DNA of 64,000 bases from REEB506 sp049317545 (GTDB lineage Bacteria > Pseudomonadota > Alphaproteobacteria > Caulobacterales > Aquidulcibacteraceae). The DNA is taken from NCBI GenBank assembly GCA_049317545.1, contig JBMOIB010000002.1, positions 53,125 to 117,124 on the forward strand, given 5' to 3'. The notes below the pieces were generated by a model. It was not told the DNA's origin. It searched no databases and saw only the letters and a program-made list of their open reading frames with translations. Shown here piece by piece: positions 33,573-42,157 of the stretch. Made by a program: the position numbers and the translations under genes. The first letter of the stretch is position 1. Each line of letters starts with the position of its first letter.

Positions 33573-34118
33573 ATGCGCGGCATGACTGAGATCACACCGA
33601 CCGATTCCGCCGCCAGCGCCGCCCCGCTCGACGCCGAGCAAGTCCTGCGAATTCTCGAATTCGCCCGGTCGGAGGTGTTTGACCGCACCTATAGCGAGGG
33701 CATGGGCCTCGTAGAGGAGACCGCCGGTTACCTCGACGGGGTCGGCCGCGCCGCCTCCAAGCGCCTGTCGCGCACCGCGGCGCTCGCCTACGCCGGAGAG
33801 AGCATGCGGCTCACGACCCGGCTGATGCAGGTCGCGTCCTGGCTCCTGGTGCAGCGGGCTGTGCGGGACGGGGAAATCTCGATCCGCGACGCGGCCAACG
33901 AAAAATACCGCTTCACCGCGCGCCGGCGGCCGGAAGAGCCGTTCGCGGCCGCGGACGAATTGCCAGGCGAGTTGAAAGACCTGATCCGGCGCTCCGAGAG
34001 CCTGTTCGAGCGCGTCCGCCGGCTCGATGAAACGATGTACGACCCGAAAAGCGAAGACGCCGCCCCAATAGGCGCGGCGGCGCAATTGTCGCGTTTACGG
34101 GACGTTTTCGGCGGCTGA
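33573..34118 (+). CDS. rcdA: Regulator of CtrA degradation RcdA (DUF1465)
   Basis: 181 aa. The DUF1465 family is recognisable by FARSEVFDRTYSEGMGLVEE, AALAYAGESMRLTTRLMQVA, SWLLVQRAVRDGEIS and LPGELKDLIRRSESLFERV. In Caulobacter RcdA is a helical-bundle adaptor that, with CpdR and PopA, delivers CtrA and other substrates to ClpXP at the cell pole. The disordered C-terminal tail (after YDPKSEDAAP) is also known to matter there. ATG choices at 33573 and 33582 differ by three residues. Convergent with rpmE; a hairpin GGCTGAGC/GCTCAGCC spans both stop codons. Confidence 0.9.
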   Translation: MRGMTEITPTDSAASAAPLDAEQVLRILEFARSEVFDRTYSEGMGLVEETAGYLDGVGRAASKRLSRTAALAYAGESMRLTTRLMQVASWLLVQRAVRDGEISIRDAANEKYRFTARRRPEEPFAAADELPGELKDLIRRSESLFERVRRLDETMYDPKSEDAAPIGAAAQLSRLRDVFGG

Positions 34119-34130
34119 GCGCGTTTCGGC

Positions 34131-34361
34131 TCAGCCCTTCTTGCGGGTGAATCCGCCGAATTTCTCGTTGAACTTCGAGACCCGACCGCCGCGGTCGAGG
34201 TTCGACTGGTTGCCGCCCGTCCAGGCCGGGTGAGACTTCGGATCGATGTCCAACGACAGCGTCGCGCCTTCCTTGCCGTAGGTCGAGCGCGTCCGGTAGG
34301 TCGTCCCGTCCGTCATTTGAACGGTTATGAAGTGATAATCGGGATGGCCTTCGGACTTCAT
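34131..34361 (-). CDS. rpmE: 50S ribosomal protein L31
   Basis: 76 aa. Starts KSEGHPDYHFITVQMTDG, then TTYRTRSTYGKEG and DPKSHPAWTGGNQ, ending GRVSKFNEKFGGF. This is L31 of the type lacking the CxxC zinc ligands (VQMTDG replaces the Cys-containing strand), so it does not depend on zinc. The frame is open to 34532, but the ATG at 34361 matches the family start. Convergent with rcdA. Confidence 0.95.
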   Translation of the reverse strand: MKSEGHPDYHFITVQMTDGTTYRTRSTYGKEGATLSLDIDPKSHPAWTGGNQSNLDRGGRVSKFNEKFGGFTRKKG

Positions 34362-34585
34362 GGCTCGGCTCGCTCGGGCGCAGGGGCTGACGCGGGGAAG
34401 CGGGGCTGATACCGGAAACGCCCCTGGGGGGCAAGGGCTGGATGAACGCAAATCGTGGCGCTTGGGCCACGCCTTCGTGGAATTGTCACGAATCAGCACG
34501 TTAGGCGTTGCATCGTCGGCAGGCTCCTTCAAATGCCTAGCCTTATCTGGGGCGGGGCGCCCCTTTGCTTCAGAATGAGGGCAAG

Positions 34586-36865
34586 ATGGCTCGTAAACGT
34601 ATTCGATCCGCCGCGGCTTTCTTGGCGGGCGCGAGTGTGCTGGCGCTGGCCTTCGTCTTTGCTCCGGTCCCGGCCTTTGCGCAGGGCGCTGGCCCTGCCG
34701 TCGCCGGCGGCGGGATCGGCGAAGTGATCGTCACGGCCCGGAAGAAAGAGGAATCGGCCAAGGACGTGCCGGCCTCGATCACCGCTCTCTCGGGCGCGAC
34801 GCTCGAAGCTGTCTCTGCCGGCGGCGCCGACATCAGCTTCCTGTCGGCGCGGGTTCCGTCCGTGAACGTCGAATCCTCGTTCGGCCGCACGTTCCCGCGC
34901 TTCTACATCCGCGGGCTCGGCAACACCGATTTCGACCTCAACGCCTCTCAGCCGGTGTCGCTCGTCTATGACGACGTGGTGTTCGAGAACCCGGTCCTGA
35001 AAGGCTTCCCGGCCTTCGATATCGAGCGCATCGAAGTGCTCCGTGGTCCGCAAGGCACCCTGTTTGGCCGCAACACGCCAGCCGGCGTCGTCAAGTTCGA
35101 CTCGGTGAAACCGACCGAAGAGTTCGACGCCCGCGTGCGCGCCGGCTACCGCTCCTTCAATGGCTTTGATCTCGAAGCCGCAGTCGGCGGCAAGATCGCC
35201 GAAGGCCTCTCGGCGCGCGCTTCGCTGCTCGTTCAGACCCAGGACGAATGGGTCGACAACGCCTTCACCCGGCAAGAAGACTTCACCGGCGACTACCAGG
35301 ACATCGCCGGGCGCCTGCAGCTCCGCTATCAGCCCAACGCCCAGCTCGACGCGCTGCTCAATGTTCATGGCCGTTCGTTCGACGGCACGTCCCAGCTGTT
35401 CCGCGCCAACGTGATTACGCGCGGAACCACGGGCCTCAACGCCAACTTCGACCGCGAAAAGGTCTTCTACGACGGCGGCGCGGGCAACAACCAGAAGCTC
35501 GACACTTACGGCGCGACGGGCCGCATCGTTTATGACTTCGGCGATGTCGTCATGACGAGCGTCACTGGCTACGAGAACGTAAAGTTCTACGGCCGCGGCG
35601 ATATCGACGGCGGCGCCGGCGCGGCGTTCCTGCCGACCGGCTCGAGGCCGGGCGTCATTCCGTTCCCGTCGGAATCGGCCGACGGCATCGACGGCCTCGA
35701 CCAATGGAGCCAGGAGCTCCGTTTCGCGAGCGACACGTCGGGCGCGTTCTCGTGGCTCGGCGGCCTGTATTACTTCAACGAAGACGTGACGATCTCGTCC
35801 TACAGCTTCGATACGCTTGCGCCTGGCGCGCCGCGCAACGGCTTCGCCCAGCAGAACCAGGAAACCAAGGCCTGGGCCGTGTTCGGATCGGCGACCTACA
35901 AGGCCACCGACAAGCTGACGCTCACCGCCGGCGTGCGCTATTCCGACGACGACAAGGACTTCTCTGGCCGCCGCACGCAAAGCCCGTTCGGCGCGCCGAA
36001 CATTACCCGCGCGATTTCGGTCGGCGATTCCGCCGTCAGCTGGGACGTTTCGGCGGTCTATGCGCTCACGGACGACGCCAACGTGTACGGACGCGTTGCG
36101 CGCGGCTTCCGGGCGCCGTCGATCCAGGGCCGGATCCTGTTCGGCGATGATGTGACGACGGCGAATTCCGAATTGCTGACGTCGTACGAAGCCGGTGTTA
36201 AATCGGCGTTCTTCGACCGTCGCCTGCTCGCGGACGTGTCGGTCTATTCATATACGATCGACGATCAGCAGTTCACCGCTGTCGGCGGGGCTGGAAACAG
36301 CAATCGTCTCGTCAACGCCAAAGAGGGCCGCGGCTACGGCTTCGAGGCGGATCTGCGCGCACGGCCGACGGAGAACCTCACTTTGTCGGCGTCGTTCGGG
36401 TACAACAACACCGAGATCAAGGATCCGTCGCTGGCCGTTGCGGTCTGCGGTTCGCCGTTCCCGCTCTGCACCGTGCTCGATCCGACGCAGGCAGTGCCTG
36501 GCGCCGTTCTCGCCCGCATCAACGGCAACAGCTTCCCCAACGCGCCGGAATGGACGGGTTCGGCGACCGCCGAATACGTCTACCCGCTCGCCAGCGGCGC
36601 GCGTCTCTTCGCGTTCACCGACTGGGCCTACAAGGGCGACACGAACTTCTTCCTCTATGAGAGCAAGGAATTCCGTGAAGACGGCTATTGGGAAGGTGGC
36701 CTGCGCATCGGCTACGAAACGGCCGACGCGAAAAAGCAGGTCGCGATCTACGGCCGCAACATCACCGACGAAGAGCGCCTGGTTGGCGCGATCGACTTCA
36801 ACAACCTGACGGGCTTCGTCAACAACCCGCGCGTCTTCGGCATCGAAGCGAGCTGGAAGTACTGA
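34586..36865 (+). CDS. TonB-dependent outer-membrane receptor
   Basis: 759 aa from the ATG at 34586 (GAGGG upstream). Signal peptide ending VPAFAQ; TonB-box-like IGEVIVTARKKEESAKDVPA; plug domain with FYIRGLGNTDFDL, LVYDDVVF and IEVLRGPQGTLFGRNTPAGV; then a 22-strand barrel ending RVFGIEASWKY. The RGPQGTLFGRN form is typical of the large Caulobacterales/Sphingomonad receptor group that imports siderophores, plant-derived compounds or other small molecules. The ligand is unknown and no neighbouring catabolic gene helps. An intrinsic terminator follows 25 bp after the stop. Confidence 0.92.
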   Translation: MARKRIRSAAAFLAGASVLALAFVFAPVPAFAQGAGPAVAGGGIGEVIVTARKKEESAKDVPASITALSGATLEAVSAGGADISFLSARVPSVNVESSFGRTFPRFYIRGLGNTDFDLNASQPVSLVYDDVVFENPVLKGFPAFDIERIEVLRGPQGTLFGRNTPAGVVKFDSVKPTEEFDARVRAGYRSFNGFDLEAAVGGKIAEGLSARASLLVQTQDEWVDNAFTRQEDFTGDYQDIAGRLQLRYQPNAQLDALLNVHGRSFDGTSQLFRANVITRGTTGLNANFDREKVFYDGGAGNNQKLDTYGATGRIVYDFGDVVMTSVTGYENVKFYGRGDIDGGAGAAFLPTGSRPGVIPFPSESADGIDGLDQWSQELRFASDTSGAFSWLGGLYYFNEDVTISSYSFDTLAPGAPRNGFAQQNQETKAWAVFGSATYKATDKLTLTAGVRYSDDDKDFSGRRTQSPFGAPNITRAISVGDSAVSWDVSAVYALTDDANVYGRVARGFRAPSIQGRILFGDDVTTANSELLTSYEAGVKSAFFDRRLLADVSVYSYTIDDQQFTAVGGAGNSNRLVNAKEGRGYGFEADLRARPTENLTLSASFGYNNTEIKDPSLAVAVCGSPFPLCTVLDPTQAVPGAVLARINGNSFPNAPEWTGSATAEYVYPLASGARLFAFTDWAYKGDTNFFLYESKEFREDGYWEGGLRIGYETADAKKQVAIYGRNITDEERLVGAIDFNNLTGFVNNPRVFGIEASWKY

Positions 36866-36889
36866 GACGCGTTCCATCTGGAAAACGTG

Positions 36890-36920
36890 GGGCGCCGGAG
36901 CAATCCGGCGCCCTTTTCGT
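36890..36920 (+). terminator. Intrinsic terminator after TonB receptor gene
   Basis: GGGCGCCGG and CCGGCGCCC form a perfect 9-bp stem with the loop AGCAAT, followed by TTTTCGTTT. It lies 25 bp after the receptor's stop codon. Confidence 0.88.
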
Positions 36921-36946
36921 TTGAGGGGCGCTGCGATCACCTCGCT

Positions 36947-37044
36947 CGTCATCCCGGCCGAGCGCAGCGAGAGCCGGGACCTTGTTCCGTGCTTCACCTG
37001 AACAGGGTCCCGGATCGGCGCGTTTCGCGCCGTCCGGGATGACG
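36947..37044. repeat. Intergenic palindromic element (REP/RPE-like)
   Basis: A 98-bp element bounded by CGTCATCCCGG and its inverted copy CCGGGATGACG. Inside are GAGCCGGGACC and GGTCCCGGAT, which can pair to extend the arm, and the sub-hairpin GGCGCGTTTCGCGCC. Elements beginning GTCATCCCGG are common between alphaproteobacterial genes. I see only this copy in the window. It lies between a terminator and the 3' end of the ABC1 kinase gene, so it could fold in the mRNA end of the latter. Confidence 0.75.
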
Positions 37045-37060
37045 ACGGTTGGCCTCGCGC

Positions 37061-38413
37061 TCAGCCCGGCTGCAGCCCCACCGCGCCGACCGCTTCGGAC
37101 TGCCGTGCGGAAACGGCGTCGACGTCGAAGCCTTCGATCTGCGCGTTGAAGAGCTCGTAGAAATTCAGCTCCGCCTTCAGGTGCAGGAACGCCGCGCCGA
37201 GGCCAATTGCGGCACGGTCCATGAACACGAATTCGCGCGGCGGCTTGACCGGCCCGTGCGCCTGCAACGCCTCTTTCACCTGGATGATTTCCTTACGGCC
37301 GTACTGGCCGGGCGCGACGCCATCGGCTGCGGTGCGCACCCGATCGTCCAGCATCGGGGCGTAGATGAACCTCGCCCAGATCGTCAGTGCTTCTACGGCG
37401 GGGCGGGAGAGGTTGTCGAAGCCCCAGTCGCGATAGGCTTCCGCCACCGCATCCATGTCGTCGGCCTGCAGGGCGCGATAGAGCTTGACGACGCCGGCGA
37501 CGAATTTCGGCGGAAAGATCCGCACACAGCCGAAGTCGAGCAGGTTCAGCTGGGCGGCTCCGTCTGTGAACGTGTAGTTGCCGAGATGCGGGTCGCCGTG
37601 GATGACGCCGAAGTGCGCCATCGGGCCCCACCAGGCTTCGAACAGCAGCACGGCGATGCGATTGCGAACCTCCTGCGGCGCGTCGAGGAAGGTCTTGAGC
37701 GGCTTGCCATCGAGCCAAGTCATGGTGAGCAAGCGCCCGGTCGACAGATCGTCGATCGGCTCAGGCACGCGGATCTCCGGGCGCTGCGACAGCATCCGGC
37801 GATAAAGCGCGATGTGGCGCGCCTCGCGATCGTAATCGAGCTCCTCGCGCAAGCGGTCGGACAGCTCCGCCGTGAGCTCGCTTGGATCGACGACCTTGCC
37901 GAACCGGCGATAGACGCCCACGAGATTGTTCATCTGGGCGATGTCGGTCTCCACCGCGCTCGCCATTTCCGGATACTGCAGCTTGCAGGCGAGGGCGCGG
38001 CCATCGAGCGCTGTGGCCTTGTGCACCTGTCCGAGCGATGCCGCCGCCGCCGCTTCGCGTTCGAAGCTCGTGAACTTGCCTTCCCAGTCCGCGCCGAGTT
38101 CACCGCGCATGCGGCGTTGCACGAACGGCCAGCCCATCGATGGCGCGTTGGTCTGCAGCTGCGCCAGCTCTTCTGCATATTCGGGCGGCAAGAGGTCGGG
38201 AATGGTCGCCATCATCTGCGCGACCTTCATCAGCGGGCCTTTTGATCGCCCAAGGGCCGCACGCACCGCAGCCGCCATTTGGCGATCGGCGTCGTCGCCG
38301 CCGAAAAGCCGCGCGGCCCCCACTGCGGCGGCGGCGCCGGCTACATTGGCGCCGACATTGGCGAACCGGCCAAGCCGCGCGGCCAATCGATCCCGTTCCG
38401 GGTCTTTACTCAT
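37061..38413 (-). CDS. ABC1/UbiB-family atypical kinase
   Basis: 450 aa. ABC1 (ADCK) kinase-like domain: FTSFEREAAAAASLGQVHKA with the Ala-rich nucleotide loop, LACKLQYPEM with the ATP-site Lys, LREELDYDREARH, the catalytic loop FGVIHGDPHLGNY and NLLDFGCVRIF as the DFG equivalent. The N-terminal KxGQ motif of the family appears as MKVAQMMATIPDLLP, with Ala for Gly, as I recall for this alphaproteobacterial branch. Relatives support ubiquinone synthesis and membrane-lipid homeostasis. No ubiquinone genes are adjacent, so the exact role is open. It is divergent from tacA. Confidence 0.88.
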   Translation of the reverse strand: MSKDPERDRLAARLGRFANVGANVAGAAAAVGAARLFGGDDADRQMAAAVRAALGRSKGPLMKVAQMMATIPDLLPPEYAEELAQLQTNAPSMGWPFVQRRMRGELGADWEGKFTSFEREAAAAASLGQVHKATALDGRALACKLQYPEMASAVETDIAQMNNLVGVYRRFGKVVDPSELTAELSDRLREELDYDREARHIALYRRMLSQRPEIRVPEPIDDLSTGRLLTMTWLDGKPLKTFLDAPQEVRNRIAVLLFEAWWGPMAHFGVIHGDPHLGNYTFTDGAAQLNLLDFGCVRIFPPKFVAGVVKLYRALQADDMDAVAEAYRDWGFDNLSRPAVEALTIWARFIYAPMLDDRVRTAADGVAPGQYGRKEIIQVKEALQAHGPVKPPREFVFMDRAAIGLGAAFLHLKAELNFYELFNAQIEGFDVDAVSARQSEAVGAVGLQPG

Positions 38414-38499
38414 GGTTTACGATCCTGGCGCTTTGTCGCGTCCTATAGATGGCGCTTGGCGGGCCGCGGTCGACCCCGCCTGAAAAAGCTTGTGCCATT

Positions 38500-38514
38500 T
38501 TAACGCGCCCTTGA
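38500..38514 (+). promoter_or_regulatory. Candidate CtrA-like site upstream of tacA
   Basis: TTAA-N7-TTGA, one base from the CtrA consensus TTAA-N7-TTAA, 62 bp before the tacA ATG. CtrA is a regulator of swarmer-cell genes in Caulobacter; control of tacA by it is plausible but not shown by this sequence. Confidence 0.3.
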
Positions 38515-38575
38515 CCCCCCGTGCGTATTGTCCGGCTCAATAGATCGCCGGCAAGCGGCGACGGGGTGTCAAAAG

Positions 38576-40072
38576 ATGACGAAGACGATCCTGGTCGTTG
38601 ACGACGACCCGGCTCAACGGCGCCTGTTGCAGGCCGCCGTCGAGCGTTCCGGTTACGCCACCAAAGTCGCCGCAGACGGCCCGACCGCGCTCGCCCAGCT
38701 CGACGTGGTCGATCTGATGCTGCTCGATCTCGTCATGCCCGGCATGACGGGCATGGACGTGCTCGCCGAAGTGCGCGTGCGCCGCCCGGAAATGCCGGTC
38801 ATCGTGCTCACCGCCTCGGGCGGCGTAGACACGGTCGTCAAGGCCATGCAGGCGGGCGCAGCGGACTTCTTCGTCAAACCGGCGAGCCCCGAACGCGTCG
38901 TCGTCTCGATCCGCAACGCGCTCGAAACCTCCAATCTCAAGGCCGAAGTCACGCGCCTGAAGAAGAAGGCGACTGGCGTCCTCGGCTTCGACGACATGGT
39001 CGCCGACGCGCCGTCGATGCGCCCCGTGGTCCGCATGGGCCAGCGCGCCGCCACCTCCAATATTCCAGTCCTGATCCTCGGCGAAAGCGGCGTCGGCAAG
39101 GAAGTGCTGGCGCGCGCGATCCAGAGCGCGAGCGAGCGGGCGGGCAAGCCCTTCATCACCGTCAATTGCGGCGCCCTGCCCGAGAACCTCGTCGAGAGCA
39201 TCCTGTTCGGGCACGTCAAAGGCGCGTTCACGGGCGCCACTGAGAATCATGCCGGCAAGTTCGTGGAGGCAAACGGCGGCACGCTGTTCCTCGACGAAGT
39301 CGGCGAGCTGCCGCTCGAAGCGCAGGTTAAGCTCCTGCGCGTGCTGCAGGAGAGCGAAGTCGATCCCGTCGGCGCCAAACGGACAGTCCGCGTCGACGTG
39401 CGGATCATTTCAGCGACCAACAAGGATCTCGCCAAGCTCGTCGCCGAAGGCCGCTTCCGCGAAGATCTCTATTACCGCCTCAACGTCTTCCCCGTCGAAG
39501 CGCCGCCGCTGCGCGAGCGCCGCGAGGACATTCCCAAGCTCGTTTCCCGCTTCGTCACGCGCTTCAACGCTGAAGAAGGCCGCGCAATCCGCGGCTGCGC
39601 GCCGGACACGATGGCCATGCTCCAGGAATTCGACTGGCCGGGGAACGTGCGTCAGCTTGAGAACGCCGTCTTTCGCGCCGTGATCCTTTGCGAGGGCGAT
39701 CTTCTGCAGCCGGACGATTTCCCGCAGATCGCCGGATCGCGTCGCATCCTGGCGTTCGAACCCGCCAACGACGGCCATCCCGCCCACCTTGTCGCGCCGG
39801 CCAACGACACCGCACCGATCGCTCAGCTCCCCCTGCCGCAAGCGCTCGCGGCGTTCGCGCCACCGCCGGCTCCGCCCGTTCCGGTGTTCGACGATCGCGG
39901 CCATGTGCGCGCGCTCGAGGCGATCGAACGCGACCTCATCCAGTTGGCGATCGACCATTACGCCAGCCACATGAGCGAAGTGGCGCGCCGTCTCGGCATC
40001 GGCCGTTCGACGCTCTATCGCAAGCTGCGCGAATACGGCCTCGACGAAACCGGCCAGGAAAAAGTGGGCTGA
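38576..40072 (+). CDS. tacA: TacA-like sigma-54-dependent response regulator
   Basis: 498 aa. Receiver domain (residues 1-120): ILVVDDDPAQRRLL, LMLLDLVMPGMTGMD with the phosphorylated Asp, IVLTASGGVDTVVKAMQAGA and FFVKPASPERV. AAA+ domain: LILGESGVGKEVLARAIQ (Walker A), ESILFGHVKGAFTGAT with the sigma-54 contact loop GAFTGA, GGTLFLDEVGEL (Walker B), and the arginine finger region. C-terminal Fis-type HTH: LAIDHYASHMSEVARRLGI, then GRSTLYRKLREYG. In Caulobacter TacA drives stalk genes through ShkA-ShpA. The nearby gapR gene supports the TacA assignment. Confidence 0.85.
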   Translation: MTKTILVVDDDPAQRRLLQAAVERSGYATKVAADGPTALAQLDVVDLMLLDLVMPGMTGMDVLAEVRVRRPEMPVIVLTASGGVDTVVKAMQAGAADFFVKPASPERVVVSIRNALETSNLKAEVTRLKKKATGVLGFDDMVADAPSMRPVVRMGQRAATSNIPVLILGESGVGKEVLARAIQSASERAGKPFITVNCGALPENLVESILFGHVKGAFTGATENHAGKFVEANGGTLFLDEVGELPLEAQVKLLRVLQESEVDPVGAKRTVRVDVRIISATNKDLAKLVAEGRFREDLYYRLNVFPVEAPPLRERREDIPKLVSRFVTRFNAEEGRAIRGCAPDTMAMLQEFDWPGNVRQLENAVFRAVILCEGDLLQPDDFPQIAGSRRILAFEPANDGHPAHLVAPANDTAPIAQLPLPQALAAFAPPPAPPVPVFDDRGHVRALEAIERDLIQLAIDHYASHMSEVARRLGIGRSTLYRKLREYGLDETGQEKVG

Positions 40073-40085
40073 CGTTGCGGGGCGT

Positions 40086-40523
40086 TCAGGGCGACCACAA
40101 TCGCACCCAGGGACCGTCGATGTCATAGCCGCGTTCGCCCCAACTCCATCCCAGGCGGCGGTAGAAGTCGAGCGCGGCGAGATTGGCGAGGGCGCATTTG
40201 AGCGAGACGCGCTCGCCGCACTGCGCGACGGCTTCCGCCAGAAGCGCCGCGCCGGCGCCGCGCCGGCGACGGGCGCGGTCGACGTAAAGGTGATGGACGA
40301 AATGATCGTTCGGCTCGAAGGCTGCAAAGCCGATCACGCCGGACAAGCCGATCGTCGCCACCAGGATCGTCTCGCCGTCCGTAAGGCGCGCGAACTCATC
40401 GACATCGATCGTTTGCGTCCGATTGGGAAGCGCATCGGTCCAGCCGTCCTGAAGCAGGCGGGCGCACCGCGCCGCGTCGTTCGGCTGAAAAAGGCGCACG
40501 CGCAGCGGCGCGATCGCGAACAT
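40086..40523 (-). CDS. GNAT-family N-acetyltransferase
   Basis: 145 aa from the ATG at 40523, which overlaps the upstream stop (TGATG). Core motifs: IAPLRVRLFQPNDAARCARL, TILVATIGLSGVIGFAAF, FVHHLYVDRARRRRGAGAAL with the acetyl-CoA pyrophosphate loop, and LANLAALDFYRRLGWSWGE. The substrate is unknown. It is the last gene of the run TPR lipoprotein, hydrolase, gapR, 119-aa protein, GNAT, and converges with tacA. Confidence 0.88.
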   Translation of the reverse strand: MFAIAPLRVRLFQPNDAARCARLLQDGWTDALPNRTQTIDVDEFARLTDGETILVATIGLSGVIGFAAFEPNDHFVHHLYVDRARRRRGAGAALLAEAVAQCGERVSLKCALANLAALDFYRRLGWSWGERGYDIDGPWVRLWSP

Positions 40524-40882
40524 CAATCGTGCTCGGGCGCGGGCCGTTCAGGCCGGCGCGCGCGCAGCGGCTTGCGGGTCTTGAAGCCCTTTCGCGGGGC
40601 CTCGCCCGCGGCCTTGGCGGCGATTTCCTTGAGCTTTTGCGCCTGAAGCGCCGACAGCGCTTCGTCCGCGTGGCCTTTGGCGAGATTGGCGAACGCCGAG
40701 CCGTAGGTCTCAAGCCGTGTTTCAACCTCGGCCAGGAACGTGCGCTCCCATTCCGAATAGGCCTGTCGATCGCCGCCGCCTTCGCCCTCGGCGTCCGGCG
40801 ACGGCGCATCGACGCGCGCCGCGAGTTCGCGCACGATGCGCAAGGCCTTCCGCGTCCGTTTGGGGTCGACTTCGCGCGGCAC
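40523..40882 (-). CDS. Hypothetical 119-aa protein downstream of gapR
   Basis: GTG start 8 bp after the gapR stop. The N-terminus is basic (MPREVDPKRTRKALRIVREL), the middle helical (YSEWERTFLAEVETRLETYG, SAFANLAKGHADEALSALQA), and the C-terminal 30 residues strongly basic (GFKTRKPLRARRPERPAP). I do not recognise a family. Tight linkage to gapR suggests cotranscription. The basic ends would suit nucleic-acid binding; that is speculation. Confidence 0.7.
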   Translation of the reverse strand: MPREVDPKRTRKALRIVRELAARVDAPSPDAEGEGGGDRQAYSEWERTFLAEVETRLETYGSAFANLAKGHADEALSALQAQKLKEIAAKAAGEAPRKGFKTRKPLRARRPERPAPEHD

Positions 40883-40890
40883 GCCGCTCC

Positions 40891-41175
40891 TCAGATTTCT
40901 CCGAGCGCGGCGAGATAAAGATCGAGGACCATTTCCTGCTCTTCGCGCTCTTGCCGGTCGATCTTGCGCAACGAGACCACCTTGCGCAACGCCTTGGTGT
41001 CGTAGCCGACCGCCTTGGCTTCCGCGTAGACGTCCTTGATGTCGGCGGCGATGCCCTTCTTTTCCTCTTCGAGTTTTTCGATCCGCGTCACGATCTGCTT
41101 CAGCTTTTCCTTCGCCGATTGGGTCAGGGCTTGGGGGGCGGCGGATACGCCGCCGAATCCGGCATCGTCGGCCAT
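40891..41175 (-). CDS. gapR: Nucleoid-associated protein GapR (DUF2312/UPF0335)
   Basis: 94 aa from the ATG at 41175 (GGAG upstream). Almost the whole protein is the conserved family: LTQSAKEKLKQIVTRIEKLE, EEKKGIAADIKDVYAEAKAV, GYDTKALRKVVSLRKID. In Caulobacter GapR forms ring-like tetramers that bind overtwisted, AT-rich DNA ahead of replication and transcription and stimulates topoisomerases. The N-terminal Gly/Ala extension is slightly longer than in Caulobacter. It is embedded in an operon of unrelated small genes, and tacA is close by, as I recall for Caulobacter. Confidence 0.93.
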   Translation of the reverse strand: MADDAGFGGVSAAPQALTQSAKEKLKQIVTRIEKLEEEKKGIAADIKDVYAEAKAVGYDTKALRKVVSLRKIDRQEREEQEMVLDLYLAALGEI

Positions 41176-41215
41176 GGGAGGCTCCTTCGTTCTTGGACCG
41201 GAACGGTAATCGGTC

Positions 41216-42157
41216 TCAGAGCGATTCGCTGCCGGCGATCTGCGCAATCCTGAGGATGGCCGCCGCCACCGTTTCGGGGCGGATCTGATGCGGCATGTGG
41301 CCTGCGCCAGGCGTCACCACCAGCTCAGCCTTGGGCAGCATGCGCGCCAAGGCGCGGGCGTGGATCCGCGGGCTCACCACCCGGTCGGAATCGGCGGTGA
41401 TCACGATCGTCGGCGCATTGATCTCGTCGTAGCGGAAATACTGCGCCTCGAATTCGGTCTTGGTCGCAAGCACGTCCTCCGCATTGGCGCGGAACGTTCT
41501 GGGACGAAACAGCAAGCCGACCGCGGCGGCGCGGGCGTACCCTTTGGGAACAGGCGCCGGCGCGAACGTATTGGCGATGGCGGCGCGGGCGAGCAGCGGT
41601 CCGACCAGCGGCACGGCGAGCCGCGCAAACACGGCGCCTGCGATCGGGCGGGCCGCAAGGCGCACATGCCAAGCGTTGGGCCCTGGGTAGGGATTTGCGG
41701 CCGGCGCGACGAGCACTAGTCCGGCGACCTTGTCCGGCCGGTCGAGCGCGAGACGGAGCGCCGTCGCGCAGCCAAGCGAATGGGCGAGCACGATCACCGG
41801 TCCTGGATCGAGCGCGTCGAGACACTCGCCTACCAGTTCAGCCTGGCGCGCCAGCGAGGCCGCGCCGGCCGGACGGGAAGAATGGCCGTGCCCGGGCCTG
41901 TCGATCGCGGCGAGACGCGCCTTGCCGGTCAGCGCCGTTGCGACTGCGGCGAACTCACGACCATTGGCGCTCGCGCCGTGCAGCGCAGCGACGAGCGGGC
42001 CATCGCCCTCATGGAGTGCGACGTGCAGGCGGGCGCCTTTCACGCGCACGAACCGTCCAGCGGCTGGCCAGCGGAGGTTGGCCACGATCGCATAGACGGA
42101 TCCAAAGACCGCCCAGCCCAGGAGGCCGGCGCCGATCGCCAGGGCTAAGGGCGTCAT
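41216..42157 (-). CDS. Alpha/beta hydrolase with N-terminal membrane anchor
   Basis: 313 aa. A hydrophobic N-terminus (LALAIGAGLLGWAVFGSVYA) is a probable anchor. The hydrolase domain shows LVAALHGASANGREF (oxyanion HG), IDRPGHGHSSRPAG, IVLAHSLGCATALRLAL (nucleophile Ser in HSLGC), then IVITADSDRVVSPR (catalytic Asp) and VVTPGAGHMPHQ (catalytic His). All three catalytic residues are present. Substrate unknown; esters or lactones are typical. It starts directly after the TPR lipoprotein gene stop with no gap. Confidence 0.88.
   Translation of the reverse strand: MTPLALAIGAGLLGWAVFGSVYAIVANLRWPAAGRFVRVKGARLHVALHEGDGPLVAALHGASANGREFAAVATALTGKARLAAIDRPGHGHSSRPAGAASLARQAELVGECLDALDPGPVIVLAHSLGCATALRLALDRPDKVAGLVLVAPAANPYPGPNAWHVRLAARPIAGAVFARLAVPLVGPLLARAAIANTFAPAPVPKGYARAAAVGLLFRPRTFRANAEDVLATKTEFEAQYFRYDEINAPTIVITADSDRVVSPRIHARALARMLPKAELVVTPGAGHMPHQIRPETVAAAILRIAQIAGSESL

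Noticed and set aside
34113..34136. Hairpin GGCTGAGC/GCTCAGCC between rcdA and rpmE as a bidirectional terminator
   Set aside because: The stem is only 8 bp with an 8-nt loop, and there is no T-tract on either strand; it is made largely of the two genes' own stop-codon regions.
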